Part shown: in pieces, positions 1 through 9,168 of the stretch
How positions within the stretch are numbered: the first letter of the stretch is position 1
How the letters are laid out: each line of letters starts with the position of its first letter
Origin: a virus
DNA: 64,000 nucleotides
IMG/VR virus record: IMGVR_UViG_3300006735_000018
Location: 1 to 64,000 of that record
Reading direction: 5' to 3' (one strand)
The notes under the pieces: model-generated
Database searches by the model: none
What the model was told of the DNA's origin: nothing
Seen by the model: the letters and a program-made list of their open reading frames with translations, nothing else
Translations under genes and position numbers: made by a program

Positions 1-123
1 AATATAGACCTATCTCTTTCGTGATACTTGTATAATTTAAGATGTAAGTCTGAATAATGTACTATAGTTTTTATCATGTTATAATTATAGTAAAATTACC
101 ACATCTTTCAAATATTTATTAGT
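1..123. other. Left-edge intergenic leader
   Basis: No open reading frame is supported in these bases. They are strongly A/T-rich and form the leader of the first rightward gene. The last bases before its ATG contain AATATTTATTAG, one mismatch from the TATTTATA box seen before several leftward genes, but here only about 4 nt from the start codon. No convincing terminator or sigma-70-type promoter was found. Confidence 0.5.
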
Positions 124-2046
124 ATGAAGATTATTCTAAATGAAAAACAAATAAAATCATTGTCTTTGTTAGAAGAACAAAACAAACCAGTGATACCTCA
201 AGCTTGTAAAGCTTACTATAGTGATACTGAACCAACTTACTATGTAGACAACGCTCAAAATAGAAAATTAAATAGGGTTGGTAAAGAAAAGGGTGTTAAG
301 GTAATCATGTCTGATGAAATGCGTCCTGTTTTTGAGTTGTGTTATGAGTTAAACCGTAATCAACAAAGATATAAACAAAGTATTATGTTTCCTTTAGTTA
401 GTGCTATAGTAAACCATAAAAAAGATAAGTGGGTTGATGCTGTTGGTGAGAAGGAAATAAAGAGGGTTCACGATGTTTTAGATAAGTTACACGCTATAGA
501 CCCAAACAAACTATATAGATGGCCTGAACATTTAGATGATTTAACAGCAGGTAAAAGAGCTACATATAAAAATGGTACACCACTAGAATTTAAAGATAGA
601 CTAAAAGACCAAGCTTTTTTATATGATGTAGATGATAGTGATGTAAAACAATGGTTAAGTGTAAATAAACTCGATGGTAATTATGCTGATGCCTCCAAAT
701 TTATAACAGATATAATTTTACACTATTATGGTAGGGATACAGTTGCACAAATTATTGGGGAATTAAAATCTAATAATAAGTCCACTTTGTTGCGTGTTGT
801 TCAAGAGTTACAAACATATGAAGAAGGTGCTATATTTGATGCCTTTTTAAAAGACGATACTGAATATGATAAATGGGCAACATACTATAGTGAACAAGGT
901 GAACAAGTAGAAAATTTTGTTGCTGACGCATTAAGACAAAATGGGTATGAAATTATTCACCAAGGTGGGGGTGGTGACCCTATTGATGTATTATTAGGTA
1001 TTGATTTAATAGTCACTAAAGGTAGTAATATATACACATGTCAAGTTAAAAAGGTTGCTGCAATTGCTCATCAAGCAGAAACAACATTAAAGACTTGTGA
1101 AGAGGGTGGTGCGTATAGGATTGCTCCTGGTAGTCTTTCTTTAAGTATAAGACAAAAACAAAATTTAGATTGGGTTGGTTATGGTACTTTAGATGGGAAA
1201 GCAATTGTATCTGGAAGACAGCGTGAGGTTGAGGGAACATATCAAACTGGATTTTCTTGGGGTGATGGGAGTGATTTACCTGTCGGTAGAGGTTATTTCT
1301 TTATTGATGACCCTATAGCAACACTAAACATACCAAGGAAAGAATGTGAAAGTGAAGAAGAACCAGTTGTGGAATCCTCAATAAAAATTAAGATTACAGA
1401 ACATCAAGCTGAAAAATTAAAAGAAAAGGACATTGAGGAGAGAAGAATAAGAACAATGTTAAAAGATATGGTTGGACGAGCTCCTTGGTTGATTGAGGAG
1501 GGTTTTGAAGAGGAGTATTTTGGGCCTAAACAATCAGATGTATACGAAGGTTTTCCTAAATCGTATAGATGGGACAGAGAAGTAATGGAAGAAATTATAG
1601 AACCGGTATATAGATTATATGGGTATAGTGAAAATGAGAAACCATTTGTACTTGCTTTATTTAAACAAAATATGGCTAATAATCCAACTACAGAGGGAGA
1701 TGAGATGGGGTTTATGAAAGAGAATTTTGATGAGATAATAATACCTTCACCATTTCCATTTAAAACTAGTAATTTTAATTTAGGTGGTACTAGTAGACAG
1801 GGTGAATTGGATGGGTATTATAAAAAAGACATTGAGGAGGTTTTTGGTCCAGCTACATGGGACCAAGGTAGTGCCGATGATAAAGTACAGTTGGAGTGGG
1901 GAATTAAATTTCCTGATGGTACTCTAGCTACTATCTATGACTATAAACAATATGGCGTAGACCCTGATGATATTGATTACTGGAGTATTGGTGGTCATAG
2001 TGAATTAGCTGAATATTACGTCAAAAAAGCAATGGGTATAATCTAA
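124..2046 (+). CDS. Putative PD-(D/E)XK-like nuclease fused to a phage C-terminal domain
   Basis: The protein has 640 residues and I do not recognise it as a whole. Residues 250-315 look like a restriction-endonuclease fold: an acidic helix (E260, E263), then GIDLIV (D294) and CQVKK (Q307, K309), fitting a D-x(n)-(E/Q)xK site. The N-terminus (MKIILNEKQIKSL) and a second stretch near residue 420 (IKIKITEHQAEKL) are copies of a short motif also present in two other proteins of this phage. The C-terminal part (about 430-640) is acidic and ends in a compact domain with EWGIKFPDGT and IYDYK, which looks separable. The gene reads opposite to the tail and replication genes and is followed after 38 bases by a second nuclease gene. 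Nuclease activity is inference from fold-like motifs only; the role in infection is unknown. Confidence 0.5.
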   Translation: MKIILNEKQIKSLSLLEEQNKPVIPQACKAYYSDTEPTYYVDNAQNRKLNRVGKEKGVKVIMSDEMRPVFELCYELNRNQQRYKQSIMFPLVSAIVNHKKDKWVDAVGEKEIKRVHDVLDKLHAIDPNKLYRWPEHLDDLTAGKRATYKNGTPLEFKDRLKDQAFLYDVDDSDVKQWLSVNKLDGNYADASKFITDIILHYYGRDTVAQIIGELKSNNKSTLLRVVQELQTYEEGAIFDAFLKDDTEYDKWATYYSEQGEQVENFVADALRQNGYEIIHQGGGGDPIDVLLGIDLIVTKGSNIYTCQVKKVAAIAHQAETTLKTCEEGGAYRIAPGSLSLSIRQKQNLDWVGYGTLDGKAIVSGRQREVEGTYQTGFSWGDGSDLPVGRGYFFIDDPIATLNIPRKECESEEEPVVESSIKIKITEHQAEKLKEKDIEERRIRTMLKDMVGRAPWLIEEGFEEEYFGPKQSDVYEGFPKSYRWDREVMEEIIEPVYRLYGYSENEKPFVLALFKQNMANNPTTEGDEMGFMKENFDEIIIPSPFPFKTSNFNLGGTSRQGELDGYYKKDIEEVFGPATWDQGSADDKVQLEWGIKFPDGTLATIYDYKQYGVDPDDIDYWSIGGHSELAEYYVKKAMGII

Positions 2047-2084
2047 CCCTTTTCCTTACCTACATTTTTACTTATACTTAAAAT

Positions 2085-2849
2085 ATGGAAATTACAAGAG
2101 AATTAGCAAAATTTAATAATATAAAATTTCACGATAAGGAACATAAGTACTATATGGACGACACAAAAATGTCTTCTGTTACTCAACTTATTGGGAAATA
2201 TAAACAACCTTTTGATAGTGATTATTGGTCTGAAAAAAAAGCTAATGAACGAGGTATATTAAAAGAAGAAATACTTAAAGAATGGAAATACAAAGCTGAT
2301 TTTTCAACACAAAAAGGGTCAGCGTTTCACGCCTTTGCTGAAAATTATTTATTTAATAAAGTATTTCCATTTCCCGAAGAAGAAATGACTGAAGTTTTAG
2401 GTAGTACAGAAAACATGTTAGAGTGTAGAGCGGCTGTAAAAAAGATTATAGAGTTGTTTAAGAAGTTTTATGATGATTCTTATGGTAAACTAATACCTGT
2501 TAGAGCCGAGGTTGTTGTTGGTGATAAAGAATTAGGTTTATGTGGTATGATTGACCAACTATTTTGGAATGAAAAGTCTGGTAAGTTAGAAATATGGGAT
2601 TGGAAAACCAACAAGAAGATAGATGATAAAAATAAATGGCAACAATTTAAAGACCCTATTGGTCATCTAGATGTTTGTGAACTTAATACCTATTCTCTCC
2701 AACTTTCAACTTACAAATATATTGTTGAGAAAAATACTAATCTTAAATTAGGTGATTCTTATATTGTTTGGGTTAATGAGAAAAATGACAATTATAAAGT
2801 TTTTAAGTGTCATGATTTTAGAGAGGAAATAATGAATATTCTAAAGTAG
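2085..2849 (+). CDS. RecB/Cas4-like PD-(D/E)XK exonuclease
   Basis: This 254-residue protein shows the ordered motifs of the RecB/Cas4 branch of the PD-(D/E)XK nucleases: a histidine in KGSAFHAFAENYL (H82), the metal-binding aspartate in GLCGMIDQLF (D157) and the D-x-K core in EIWDWKTN (D172, K174). Members of this family degrade or trim DNA ends in recombination and replication, which fits the RuvC-like and primase genes on the other strand. It follows the preceding rightward gene by 38 bases and is probably co-transcribed with it. Its 3' end overlaps the end of the convergent primase gene by 9 bases. There is no helicase domain, so it is a stand-alone nuclease. The family is well supported; polarity and substrate cannot be read from the sequence. 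Confidence 0.8.
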   Translation: MEITRELAKFNNIKFHDKEHKYYMDDTKMSSVTQLIGKYKQPFDSDYWSEKKANERGILKEEILKEWKYKADFSTQKGSAFHAFAENYLFNKVFPFPEEEMTEVLGSTENMLECRAAVKKIIELFKKFYDDSYGKLIPVRAEVVVGDKELGLCGMIDQLFWNEKSGKLEIWDWKTNKKIDDKNKWQQFKDPIGHLDVCELNTYSLQLSTYKYIVEKNTNLKLGDSYIVWVNEKNDNYKVFKCHDFREEIMNILK

Positions 2850-3752
2850 TGTAATTTCTTTCAGTCCATCCACCCCTTTTAATTCAGCAACATCTTTATC
2901 TTTAGGCATTTTTATAAGTCTTACTTTACCATTAAGTTTACCACCATCTAATTTTCTATATAATTTTTGAGCATCATCCCAAGCATCCCCATCCAAACAA
3001 ATAATAATTTTTGACTTACATTTATCATAAAGTGTTGACCATAATTTATCTGATACTGTTTTTCCTAATATAGGTATAGAGTTTTCTAAAAATAACATAT
3101 CAAAAACACCCTCCACTAAATAAACGTCTTTATCCCAATCTATTTTAGATTCGTTGAATATTATTTCTTCTTTAGGGAATTCTGGGTTCTTATATTTCAT
3201 TTTATGGTTTATATAAGAACGTGCTACAAAATAATTAATCTTATCGTTTTCATCAAAAGATGGTATTATGACCCTACCCCTATAAATACCTTGTGTTGTA
3301 TACCCTATTGAGTGTTTTAACATGGTATCGTAAGATATGTTTCTTTTTAGTAAGTAGTTTATAGCTTCTTTATATGGGATAGTTAGTTTATTACCTTTTT
3401 CAAAAGATATATAATCTTCTGGTAATTTAATTTTTTCGTATTTTTTAGATTTTACTTTAAATTCATCAGGACTTATTAAATCCCAAGTTTGTTTTTGTTT
3501 TTTATTACCCCATTTCCAAAATAATTTATTTATACGACCATGGGTGTTGTGAGTTTCTGAACAAGACCAACATTTGTAAACACCCTTTACATAGTTTACT
3601 TCTAAATTACCCTTACCATCACCACCATCTAAACCTTTCATATCAGAACAAACAGGGCAATCAAAAGATATTTGTCCTTTACTATAATAATGATTTTTTG
3701 GATTTCCTAATATATCGGTTAGTAATTCTACTATAAGTTCTGATTCTTCCAT
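2841..3752 (-). CDS. DnaG-type DNA primase
   Basis: This 303-residue protein is a compact bacterial/phage primase that makes RNA primers for lagging-strand synthesis, working with the DnaB-like helicase encoded at 41-42 kb. The N-terminal zinc-binding domain has CPVC (C32, C35) and CWSC (C61, C64). A TOPRIM core follows with YLVEGVFDML (the catalytic glutamate, about residue 214) and CLDGDAWDD (the DxD metal site, about 250-258). There is no C-terminal helicase fusion, so it resembles T4 gp61 in architecture. It sits 35 bases after the RuvC-like gene and is the last leftward gene. It ends convergently, overlapping the plus-strand nuclease gene by 9 bases with no visible terminator hairpin. 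Confidence 0.9.
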   Translation of the reverse strand: MEESELIVELLTDILGNPKNHYYSKGQISFDCPVCSDMKGLDGGDGKGNLEVNYVKGVYKCWSCSETHNTHGRINKLFWKWGNKKQKQTWDLISPDEFKVKSKKYEKIKLPEDYISFEKGNKLTIPYKEAINYLLKRNISYDTMLKHSIGYTTQGIYRGRVIIPSFDENDKINYFVARSYINHKMKYKNPEFPKEEIIFNESKIDWDKDVYLVEGVFDMLFLENSIPILGKTVSDKLWSTLYDKCKSKIIICLDGDAWDDAQKLYRKLDGGKLNGKVRLIKMPKDKDVAELKGVDGLKEITLL

Positions 3753-3787
3753 AATATAAATTTAATAAAGAATCTATAGGTTATCAA

Positions 3788-4384
3788 TTACCAGAGTTTA
3801 TTTTTTTGCATATGTCCTAACACACAAGTGTAAGCGTCAGTCATATCATAATTCTCTTTTTTAAGTGTGTTGTTTCTGGTATAACTCCAATCTATATGTG
3901 GTTGTTGGTCGGATACCTTTTGCCAAATAATTTGTTTTTTATCACAACCTTTTTCATACCCACCAAATAAAACCTTTTTACCTTTTTTATTTTCAACAAA
4001 TAATTCAGGAAAAGCAAATTTTCTAGAGTTGTATGTTGAAATTAGTTCTGGGATAACACCCAGTACATCATGAATTGTTTTCATAATAAAAGCATTATAC
4101 CTCATTAAAACTGATACTGTAAAAATATTATTAGAGTTTAGTAAAGGTTCTTCTATAACAACTTTAGTAATACCAACTCCTTTATATTTTTCAACTACCT
4201 CTCTAAAAGAATCTGATTTTAATAATAATTGTTCAGTTTTAGATTCTGGTAGTGGTTTTAACTTTGGTGAAAAATGTGTTAATTCTAACAGCTCTTTTGT
4301 TGAATAATCAAACAGTGCCCAACCTATTGTTTTAGTTGACACGTCCAACCCTAATACCTTTGGTGTGTTTTTTACTTTTGCCAT
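3788..4384 (-). CDS. RuvC-like Holliday junction resolvase
   Basis: The protein has 198 residues from the ATG at 4384; a TTG two codons upstream would add two residues but is less likely. It has an RNase H-like resolvase fold: KVLGLDVSTKTIGWALF with catalytic D14, VVIEEP with a catalytic glutamate near residue 79, and a C-terminal acidic motif MTDAYTCVLGH with an aspartate near 184. RuvC-type enzymes cut four-way DNA junctions, and phages use them to resolve recombination intermediates or debranch DNA before packaging. It lies between the last fibre-like gene (11 bases upstream) and the primase (35 bases downstream), so a DNA-metabolism gene is appended to the adhesin run. The fold is well supported; junction specificity is inferred. 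Confidence 0.85.
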   Translation of the reverse strand: MAKVKNTPKVLGLDVSTKTIGWALFDYSTKELLELTHFSPKLKPLPESKTEQLLLKSDSFREVVEKYKGVGITKVVIEEPLLNSNNIFTVSVLMRYNAFIMKTIHDVLGVIPELISTYNSRKFAFPELFVENKKGKKVLFGGYEKGCDKKQIIWQKVSDQQPHIDWSYTRNNTLKKENYDMTDAYTCVLGHMQKNKLW

Positions 4385-4395
4385 AGACAAAATAT

Positions 4396-5616
4396 CTAGT
4401 ATTTAAACTTCAAAGTAAAGGTTTGTGTGGTATTTGCTGCCTTTGCTATAGGCCTATCTGGTTTAGCTACACCTATTAAATTATCTTGACTATCATATAA
4501 CCCTACTTCTGTTATATAAGCACTGTAATTTTGTGTGCCACCGGTAAGACTATAAACACCTGGAACTGATGTCATGGCTCCACCAGCACCATTTTGTATT
4601 TCTGGTGAGGCTGTTACATTTTCTGTGGAGAAAAATTCACCATTATTAGCAACACAATCAACACTTAATAACCATTCTTTTTCAAATGTAAAAAATTCAC
4701 ATCTAGCTGAAGTAGAAGATGTAAACGTAACTTGTGTCATTCCAGTGTAAGAACCCTCCCCTTGTGAACCGTATGGGTAACCTGTCGCACCACTAGATGA
4801 ACCAGAATAGAAAAACCATTCCACAATAGTAGGGTCAGTTATAACTAAAAATCCTTTATCTAGATAAGCAATACCTACTGGTTTGTCCCCACTTTGTGTA
4901 ACATTAACAGGTGGTTTTCTAGTTGTAGCATTAATACCCATATTGTAGTAGTTTGTATTACCATTTTCATAACCAACTGGTGGGTCTGAAGGTTCAGTAC
5001 CACTATCGTATGCCCAAGTTGTTGGGAATCCATCAGCCCAAGTAGTACAGCAACTATTTGATGGTGTGGTGTAATCACCGTCATTGTTAGTTACACTATC
5101 TGTAAATAAAAAAGCTATATTAGTACTTGGTTTACCTACGTCAGCACTAGTAGGGTTTACAGAATGACCGAATCCCGCAGCGTAAGCGTGGTTATCTGAG
5201 GACCAATTAGCTTCACTAATATAACTACTGTAAATATCTATTGTACCACCTGAAGCACCATTGGCCGTAGCACCATTAGTATACCCTGTAGGAATTACTA
5301 AATGTATGGTTCTACCATCTATTAATTCACCATAAGTATCTTTAGCTATTTTAACTACAATAGCTTCACTTTGATTTAAACCACTAAAATAAGAATTATT
5401 AGGTATTCCAGGCCACGTGTTTCCACTATTACTAGTAACAGGTAACTTAAAAGAACTATATAAATTTGAGAATTGTCTTCCGTTATCTGGGTTTCTTTGT
5501 ATTGTTGTAAATGTTAGATTACTACCACTAACTGTAGTATATCCGTTACCACTAAATGGTACAACATTATTTTCTATTTTTTTTGAACTGCTTGGTATTG
5601 TTTTTAATATAGGCAT
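4396..5616 (-). CDS. Distal tail fibre-like protein with TEIGL(Y/F)D C-terminus
   Basis: This 406-residue protein is rich in Ser, Thr, Gly, Asn and Tyr, with alternating hydrophobic residues typical of beta-structured fibre proteins. A central stretch (GIAYLDKGFLVITDP, about residues 240-265) resembles a core seen in other phage structural proteins. Its last 45 residues (YITEVGLYD...IGVAKP, ending TLKFKY) closely parallel the end of the 877-residue protein at 9168-11801, and resemble tail-collar/fibre C-terminal modules. It starts 2 bases after the 135-residue gene upstream and ends 11 bases before the resolvase gene. No signal peptide or membrane segment is visible. Placement in the fibre group rests on composition, neighbours and the shared C-terminus; receptor binding is inference. 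Confidence 0.6.
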   Translation of the reverse strand: MPILKTIPSSSKKIENNVVPFSGNGYTTVSGSNLTFTTIQRNPDNGRQFSNLYSSFKLPVTSNSGNTWPGIPNNSYFSGLNQSEAIVVKIAKDTYGELIDGRTIHLVIPTGYTNGATANGASGGTIDIYSSYISEANWSSDNHAYAAGFGHSVNPTSADVGKPSTNIAFLFTDSVTNNDGDYTTPSNSCCTTWADGFPTTWAYDSGTEPSDPPVGYENGNTNYYNMGINATTRKPPVNVTQSGDKPVGIAYLDKGFLVITDPTIVEWFFYSGSSSGATGYPYGSQGEGSYTGMTQVTFTSSTSARCEFFTFEKEWLLSVDCVANNGEFFSTENVTASPEIQNGAGGAMTSVPGVYSLTGGTQNYSAYITEVGLYDSQDNLIGVAKPDRPIAKAANTTQTFTLKFKY

Positions 5617-5618
5617 AA

Positions 5619-6026
5619 TTAACTGAATTTATCTACTTGTGGATTAATGCTAGGTACATATCTTAATGTGTCTCTACCTGCGAAAGTAAGACCCAATACA
5701 GTTCCTGGGTGGAACGTATTGTTTGCTGGTGTATCTAACTGGGTGGATTGAAATGCGTCTGGTGAATTTAAAATATCTTCTGTCAATACAAAAAATAATT
5801 TACTATGTTTCATTTTATTTGTTGATAGTGAGGTGTAATTAGAACTTTGTTTCCAACATTGTCTTTCACCCGCATAAGCTCCAACATTTTTTACCCCCGC
5901 CATTGTTTTATCGTCTTGGTATTTGTAAGGAGTTACATGTTCTAGACTAACTGGTGAATTAGTACTATGTGTTAATGGAGCTCCATTTACAAAGTTTTCA
6001 AACTGGTTATTACTATTTAAAGCCAT
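5619..6026 (-). CDS. Small hypothetical protein in the tail-fibre cluster
   Basis: This 135-residue protein is not recognised. It is polar, Asn- and Thr-rich, with no transmembrane segment, no signal peptide and a single cysteine. The middle (HSKLFFVLTEDILNSPDAF) could be a short helix. It lies 12 bases after the 700-residue fibre-like gene and 2 bases before the 406-residue fibre-like gene, so it is almost certainly co-transcribed with them. Likely roles are a fibre-associated structural protein or a small fibre chaperone, but nothing in the sequence decides between them. Confidence 0.5.
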   Translation of the reverse strand: MALNSNNQFENFVNGAPLTHSTNSPVSLEHVTPYKYQDDKTMAGVKNVGAYAGERQCWKQSSNYTSLSTNKMKHSKLFFVLTEDILNSPDAFQSTQLDTPANNTFHPGTVLGLTFAGRDTLRYVPSINPQVDKFS

Positions 6027-6038
6027 TTTAATTTTTTT

Positions 6039-8141
6039 TTATATAACTGTTCCTCCAGCTACAACTTTTCTAAATATCCTCTTACCTGTAGTAGCGTTAC
6101 CAGCTGTGGTAACGTCTGTTGGGTCTGAGGTATAAGCGTTTATGGTTTCTCCGTTTTCACCGTAAAACCTTGGTTTTCTATCACTATAAGCACTGGCTCC
6201 CACAGGTATAGTTCTATCGTAAACTCTCCAATATGGTACGTGTGGGTCTCCACTAGCAAAATCACTAAATCCTGAATAACCAATACTTTGTTTTGCAGCT
6301 CTTTTATTGTAAACTATAGTAACCTTACATGTAGCTGGTAAAGCTTTTGGGTTTTCTTCAGAATACAACTTAAACTCCATAGGTATTTTAACATTAAAGT
6401 CATCTATTTCTTCAGCACTTCCTTGTGTCCCTGTTCTTGCACTATATTGTGAAACATGAGTAGGGTAAGTGTTATTTCCGTTATTGTAATTATCAGCTAT
6501 CGCTTTGAAGAATTTATCACCTTCAATCATCATTCTTCCAAACCAATTATAATAGTGTTTACCATTTTTAACATCTTCAGCATTTATAGTGTATAGTTTT
6601 TCTACTGAAGGAACTGTATTACCTTCAACACCAATCATATTAGTACCAACAGTAACATTTGTATATTCTAGATTTGTACCCAATAATGAAAAAGTATCCA
6701 TTGTATGGTCAGTAAATGTGGATTGGTGATATTCAGGTATTGTTGGTAAGTTTGTTTTAATTAATTCTTTAATGTTGTCTGCTCTATTACCTTTTATTGG
6801 ATAATAGAAGTTTGAGTATTTTTTACTAGCACTACTATTAGAATTATCATAAGCTTGTTCATATAGATTTGAAACTTGGTTTATTTGTTCTTCTTCTTCA
6901 GTATTTGTATTAGGTGTTATTGGTGGTCTTGTTATAGCGTATTTTAAAGTAGGTAAAACTGTTTTAACAACACCATAAGTGTTTTTTGCCTGTAAATCTT
7001 GTTCATCATAACCTTTAACTGTTACTGGTGACCCTAAACCTGTAGGTACTTGAGCTGTTAGTTCAGGTGCATTTTCAAATTCAACCGGATGTACAAAACC
7101 TAAGAAATATTTAGTAGTGTCGTAATTATAATCAACACTATAATCTGGAAATGCAGATGGGTAATATTTGTATCCTGAATTAGTTCCCCAATTAACACCA
7201 CCACCTAAAACCAAATAACCAAATTCTGTAGTTGTAAATCCTATACCAGCTGGACCAGCACCTTGTTTAGTAGTTTTTTCACCACTAGAAAAAGCCACAG
7301 TAAATGGAGATGTGGAAACACCCACAGTATTACCTTTTAAAGTTTGTAAACCTGAATGTGTAGTTTTTTGTATAGTTTCGTAATTATTTCCTACACCTAT
7401 AGTACTACGTAATGATAATCTACCTGTTACCGCTGCCGCATTATTCATGTAGATTTGGTCTGATGAGGTTATAGAAATTTTTTCTTCAACTAAACCTAAA
7501 TTAGGATAATTAACATTAACACAATCCCAAAAATCAACAAATTGACCTCTATGTTTAGTATCTATCATTTCTAAAGCTGACTTAATATTTTGTTTACTCC
7601 AAGTTCCTGAAGATATGGAAGATGTACTTGAGAAAGAAGTTAGGAATGTATCATTAAATTGTGTATATGTAGAACTTCCACCACCACCTAAATTTTCATA
7701 TAACAATTTATGGTCTTCAGCGTAAATATGTGAAAGTAATTTACATAGAGCATAATAGTCATGCATATAAACCTCAACTTCTACATTTGAGTAGTAGGTT
7801 TTTTGACCTGTTAAATCTTTATCGATACCCACAACAACTTGAACATCTTCTTCTCCCCTATCTATAGGAGTAACTGTTTGGTGTAAGTATGATGAACATT
7901 TAAATCCGTCATTTATTCCACTTGCACAATCTACATGGTTACCACTAACATCAGGAATAAAACCAGCTTGTGAAACCGCTGTGTGTCCTGTATTAGTTGG
8001 TAGTCTATAGTCTATATCAGTATCTGATAGACTAAATTTTGATATTCTTGTTTTTAAATCCCCGCTTAATACGACGCCTCTACCGTAATTCGTTAGTTGT
8101 ACGTCTAAATAAACTGAAGATGCTGATGATACAAATCCCAT
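6039..8141 (-). CDS. Tail fibre-like protein with shared LTNYGR N-terminal domain
   Basis: The 700-residue protein begins with a domain (about residues 1-55: LDVQLTNYGRGVVLSGDL, then ISKFSLSDTDIDYRL) that recurs at the N-termini of the next two upstream genes (8203-9168 and 9168-11801). The rest is Asn-, Thr-, Ser-, Gly- and Tyr-rich with predicted beta character, as in elongated virion fibres. Three consecutive genes with a conserved N-terminus and divergent remainder suggest alternative fibre subunits docking on one virion site. It is preceded by a 61-base gap with no clear promoter. Fibre identity is inferred from architecture and position; no enzymatic motif was seen. Confidence 0.6.
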   Translation of the reverse strand: MGFVSSASSVYLDVQLTNYGRGVVLSGDLKTRISKFSLSDTDIDYRLPTNTGHTAVSQAGFIPDVSGNHVDCASGINDGFKCSSYLHQTVTPIDRGEEDVQVVVGIDKDLTGQKTYYSNVEVEVYMHDYYALCKLLSHIYAEDHKLLYENLGGGGSSTYTQFNDTFLTSFSSTSSISSGTWSKQNIKSALEMIDTKHRGQFVDFWDCVNVNYPNLGLVEEKISITSSDQIYMNNAAAVTGRLSLRSTIGVGNNYETIQKTTHSGLQTLKGNTVGVSTSPFTVAFSSGEKTTKQGAGPAGIGFTTTEFGYLVLGGGVNWGTNSGYKYYPSAFPDYSVDYNYDTTKYFLGFVHPVEFENAPELTAQVPTGLGSPVTVKGYDEQDLQAKNTYGVVKTVLPTLKYAITRPPITPNTNTEEEEQINQVSNLYEQAYDNSNSSASKKYSNFYYPIKGNRADNIKELIKTNLPTIPEYHQSTFTDHTMDTFSLLGTNLEYTNVTVGTNMIGVEGNTVPSVEKLYTINAEDVKNGKHYYNWFGRMMIEGDKFFKAIADNYNNGNNTYPTHVSQYSARTGTQGSAEEIDDFNVKIPMEFKLYSEENPKALPATCKVTIVYNKRAAKQSIGYSGFSDFASGDPHVPYWRVYDRTIPVGASAYSDRKPRFYGENGETINAYTSDPTDVTTAGNATTGKRIFRKVVAGGTVI

Positions 8142-8202
8142 AAGTTATATTGTTCTTATTATATAATTATTATAATTATTAGTTTTCATTAGTAAATAAA
8201 CT

Positions 8203-9168
8203 TTAGTAACGACCAACTCGTAAAGTTGAGTTGGTATTATTACCATTTCTATTGTTTTGATTACTTGGTAAAACTATTTTATTTGTTAAATTTTTCATTA
8301 AATTTTCACACATTTTTTTATTTCTATCTGTTAAAGGGTAAACTTGTTTATTAGCTGGACATATAAAGGTCTGAGTTACTTTTGGTTTAGGTATGTAACC
8401 TTCACACTTACACCCTAAACTTAACATCATAGTTTTAAAATTTTCTTTATCGTAATTTGTCATCTCACCTCTTAAACCACCATTTGTTTCATTTATTCCT
8501 TTTTTATAACATGAAACTACCCAACAAAAATCATCACAATTTATTTCACCCTCACCTGTAAAATCACCAATTTTAAAATTATCATCTGTAAAGTGTCTAG
8601 GGTTTTTAACATAGTTAAACATCTGAACCACATCCGTATATGTTGGGTACCCTGGTTTTACACCACCCTTATCACTTATATCATCTCTATATATTCCAAA
8701 TTGTGAACACTTACACCCATATTCGTTTAAACCTAAATTTCTTATATCAACACCCTTTTCAAAACAACCTTTAGATTCTAAGTCTTTTTTTGTTGAGTAC
8801 CACAGGTTTCCAGTTTTAGGTGGGTTATATAAAATAGTAGTACCGTCTGTAGTAGGCCCATCCAAAACGGCTAAATCACATACTTCTACACCATATCTAC
8901 CCCTAATATCTGGGTAGTTATAAAAACAATCACCAGATAATGAAACCATGTTTGGATTAACTGATAGTGATTGGTCGTAACAAGGACCATAAGATTGTGT
9001 AGAACTATTACCTGTAAATCTTCTATAATCTACATCACCATCCCTTAGTCCAAACTTTACAATTTGTTCCATAAGTCCACCTCCAGCATTACCTAGTAAT
9101 ACAGATTTACCATAATCTGTAAGACTTACCTCTAAAGTATTAGTATTTGCTGTAGATATAAATCCCAT
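8203..9168 (-). CDS. Fibre-like protein with LTDYG N-terminal domain and dockerin-like EF-hand segment
   Basis: The 321-residue protein shares its N-terminal domain (LEVSLTDYGKSVLLG, then IVKFGLRDGDVDYRRF, residues 11-51) with its two neighbours. Residues 201-252 read like a dockerin: a calcium-loop pattern GDFTGEGEINCDDF, then a helix and a weaker second half (MTNYDKENFKTMMLSLGC). Cysteines are frequent (about 15), unusual for a protein assembled in the cytoplasm. The start overlaps the end of the upstream fibre gene by 1 base. It is shorter than its paralogues, so it may be a compact decoy or adaptor fibre. The dockerin resemblance is by eye and moderate; calcium binding is inference. Confidence 0.55.
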   Translation of the reverse strand: MGFISTANTNTLEVSLTDYGKSVLLGNAGGGLMEQIVKFGLRDGDVDYRRFTGNSSTQSYGPCYDQSLSVNPNMVSLSGDCFYNYPDIRGRYGVEVCDLAVLDGPTTDGTTILYNPPKTGNLWYSTKKDLESKGCFEKGVDIRNLGLNEYGCKCSQFGIYRDDISDKGGVKPGYPTYTDVVQMFNYVKNPRHFTDDNFKIGDFTGEGEINCDDFCWVVSCYKKGINETNGGLRGEMTNYDKENFKTMMLSLGCKCEGYIPKPKVTQTFICPANKQVYPLTDRNKKMCENLMKNLTNKIVLPSNQNNRNGNNTNSTLRVGRY

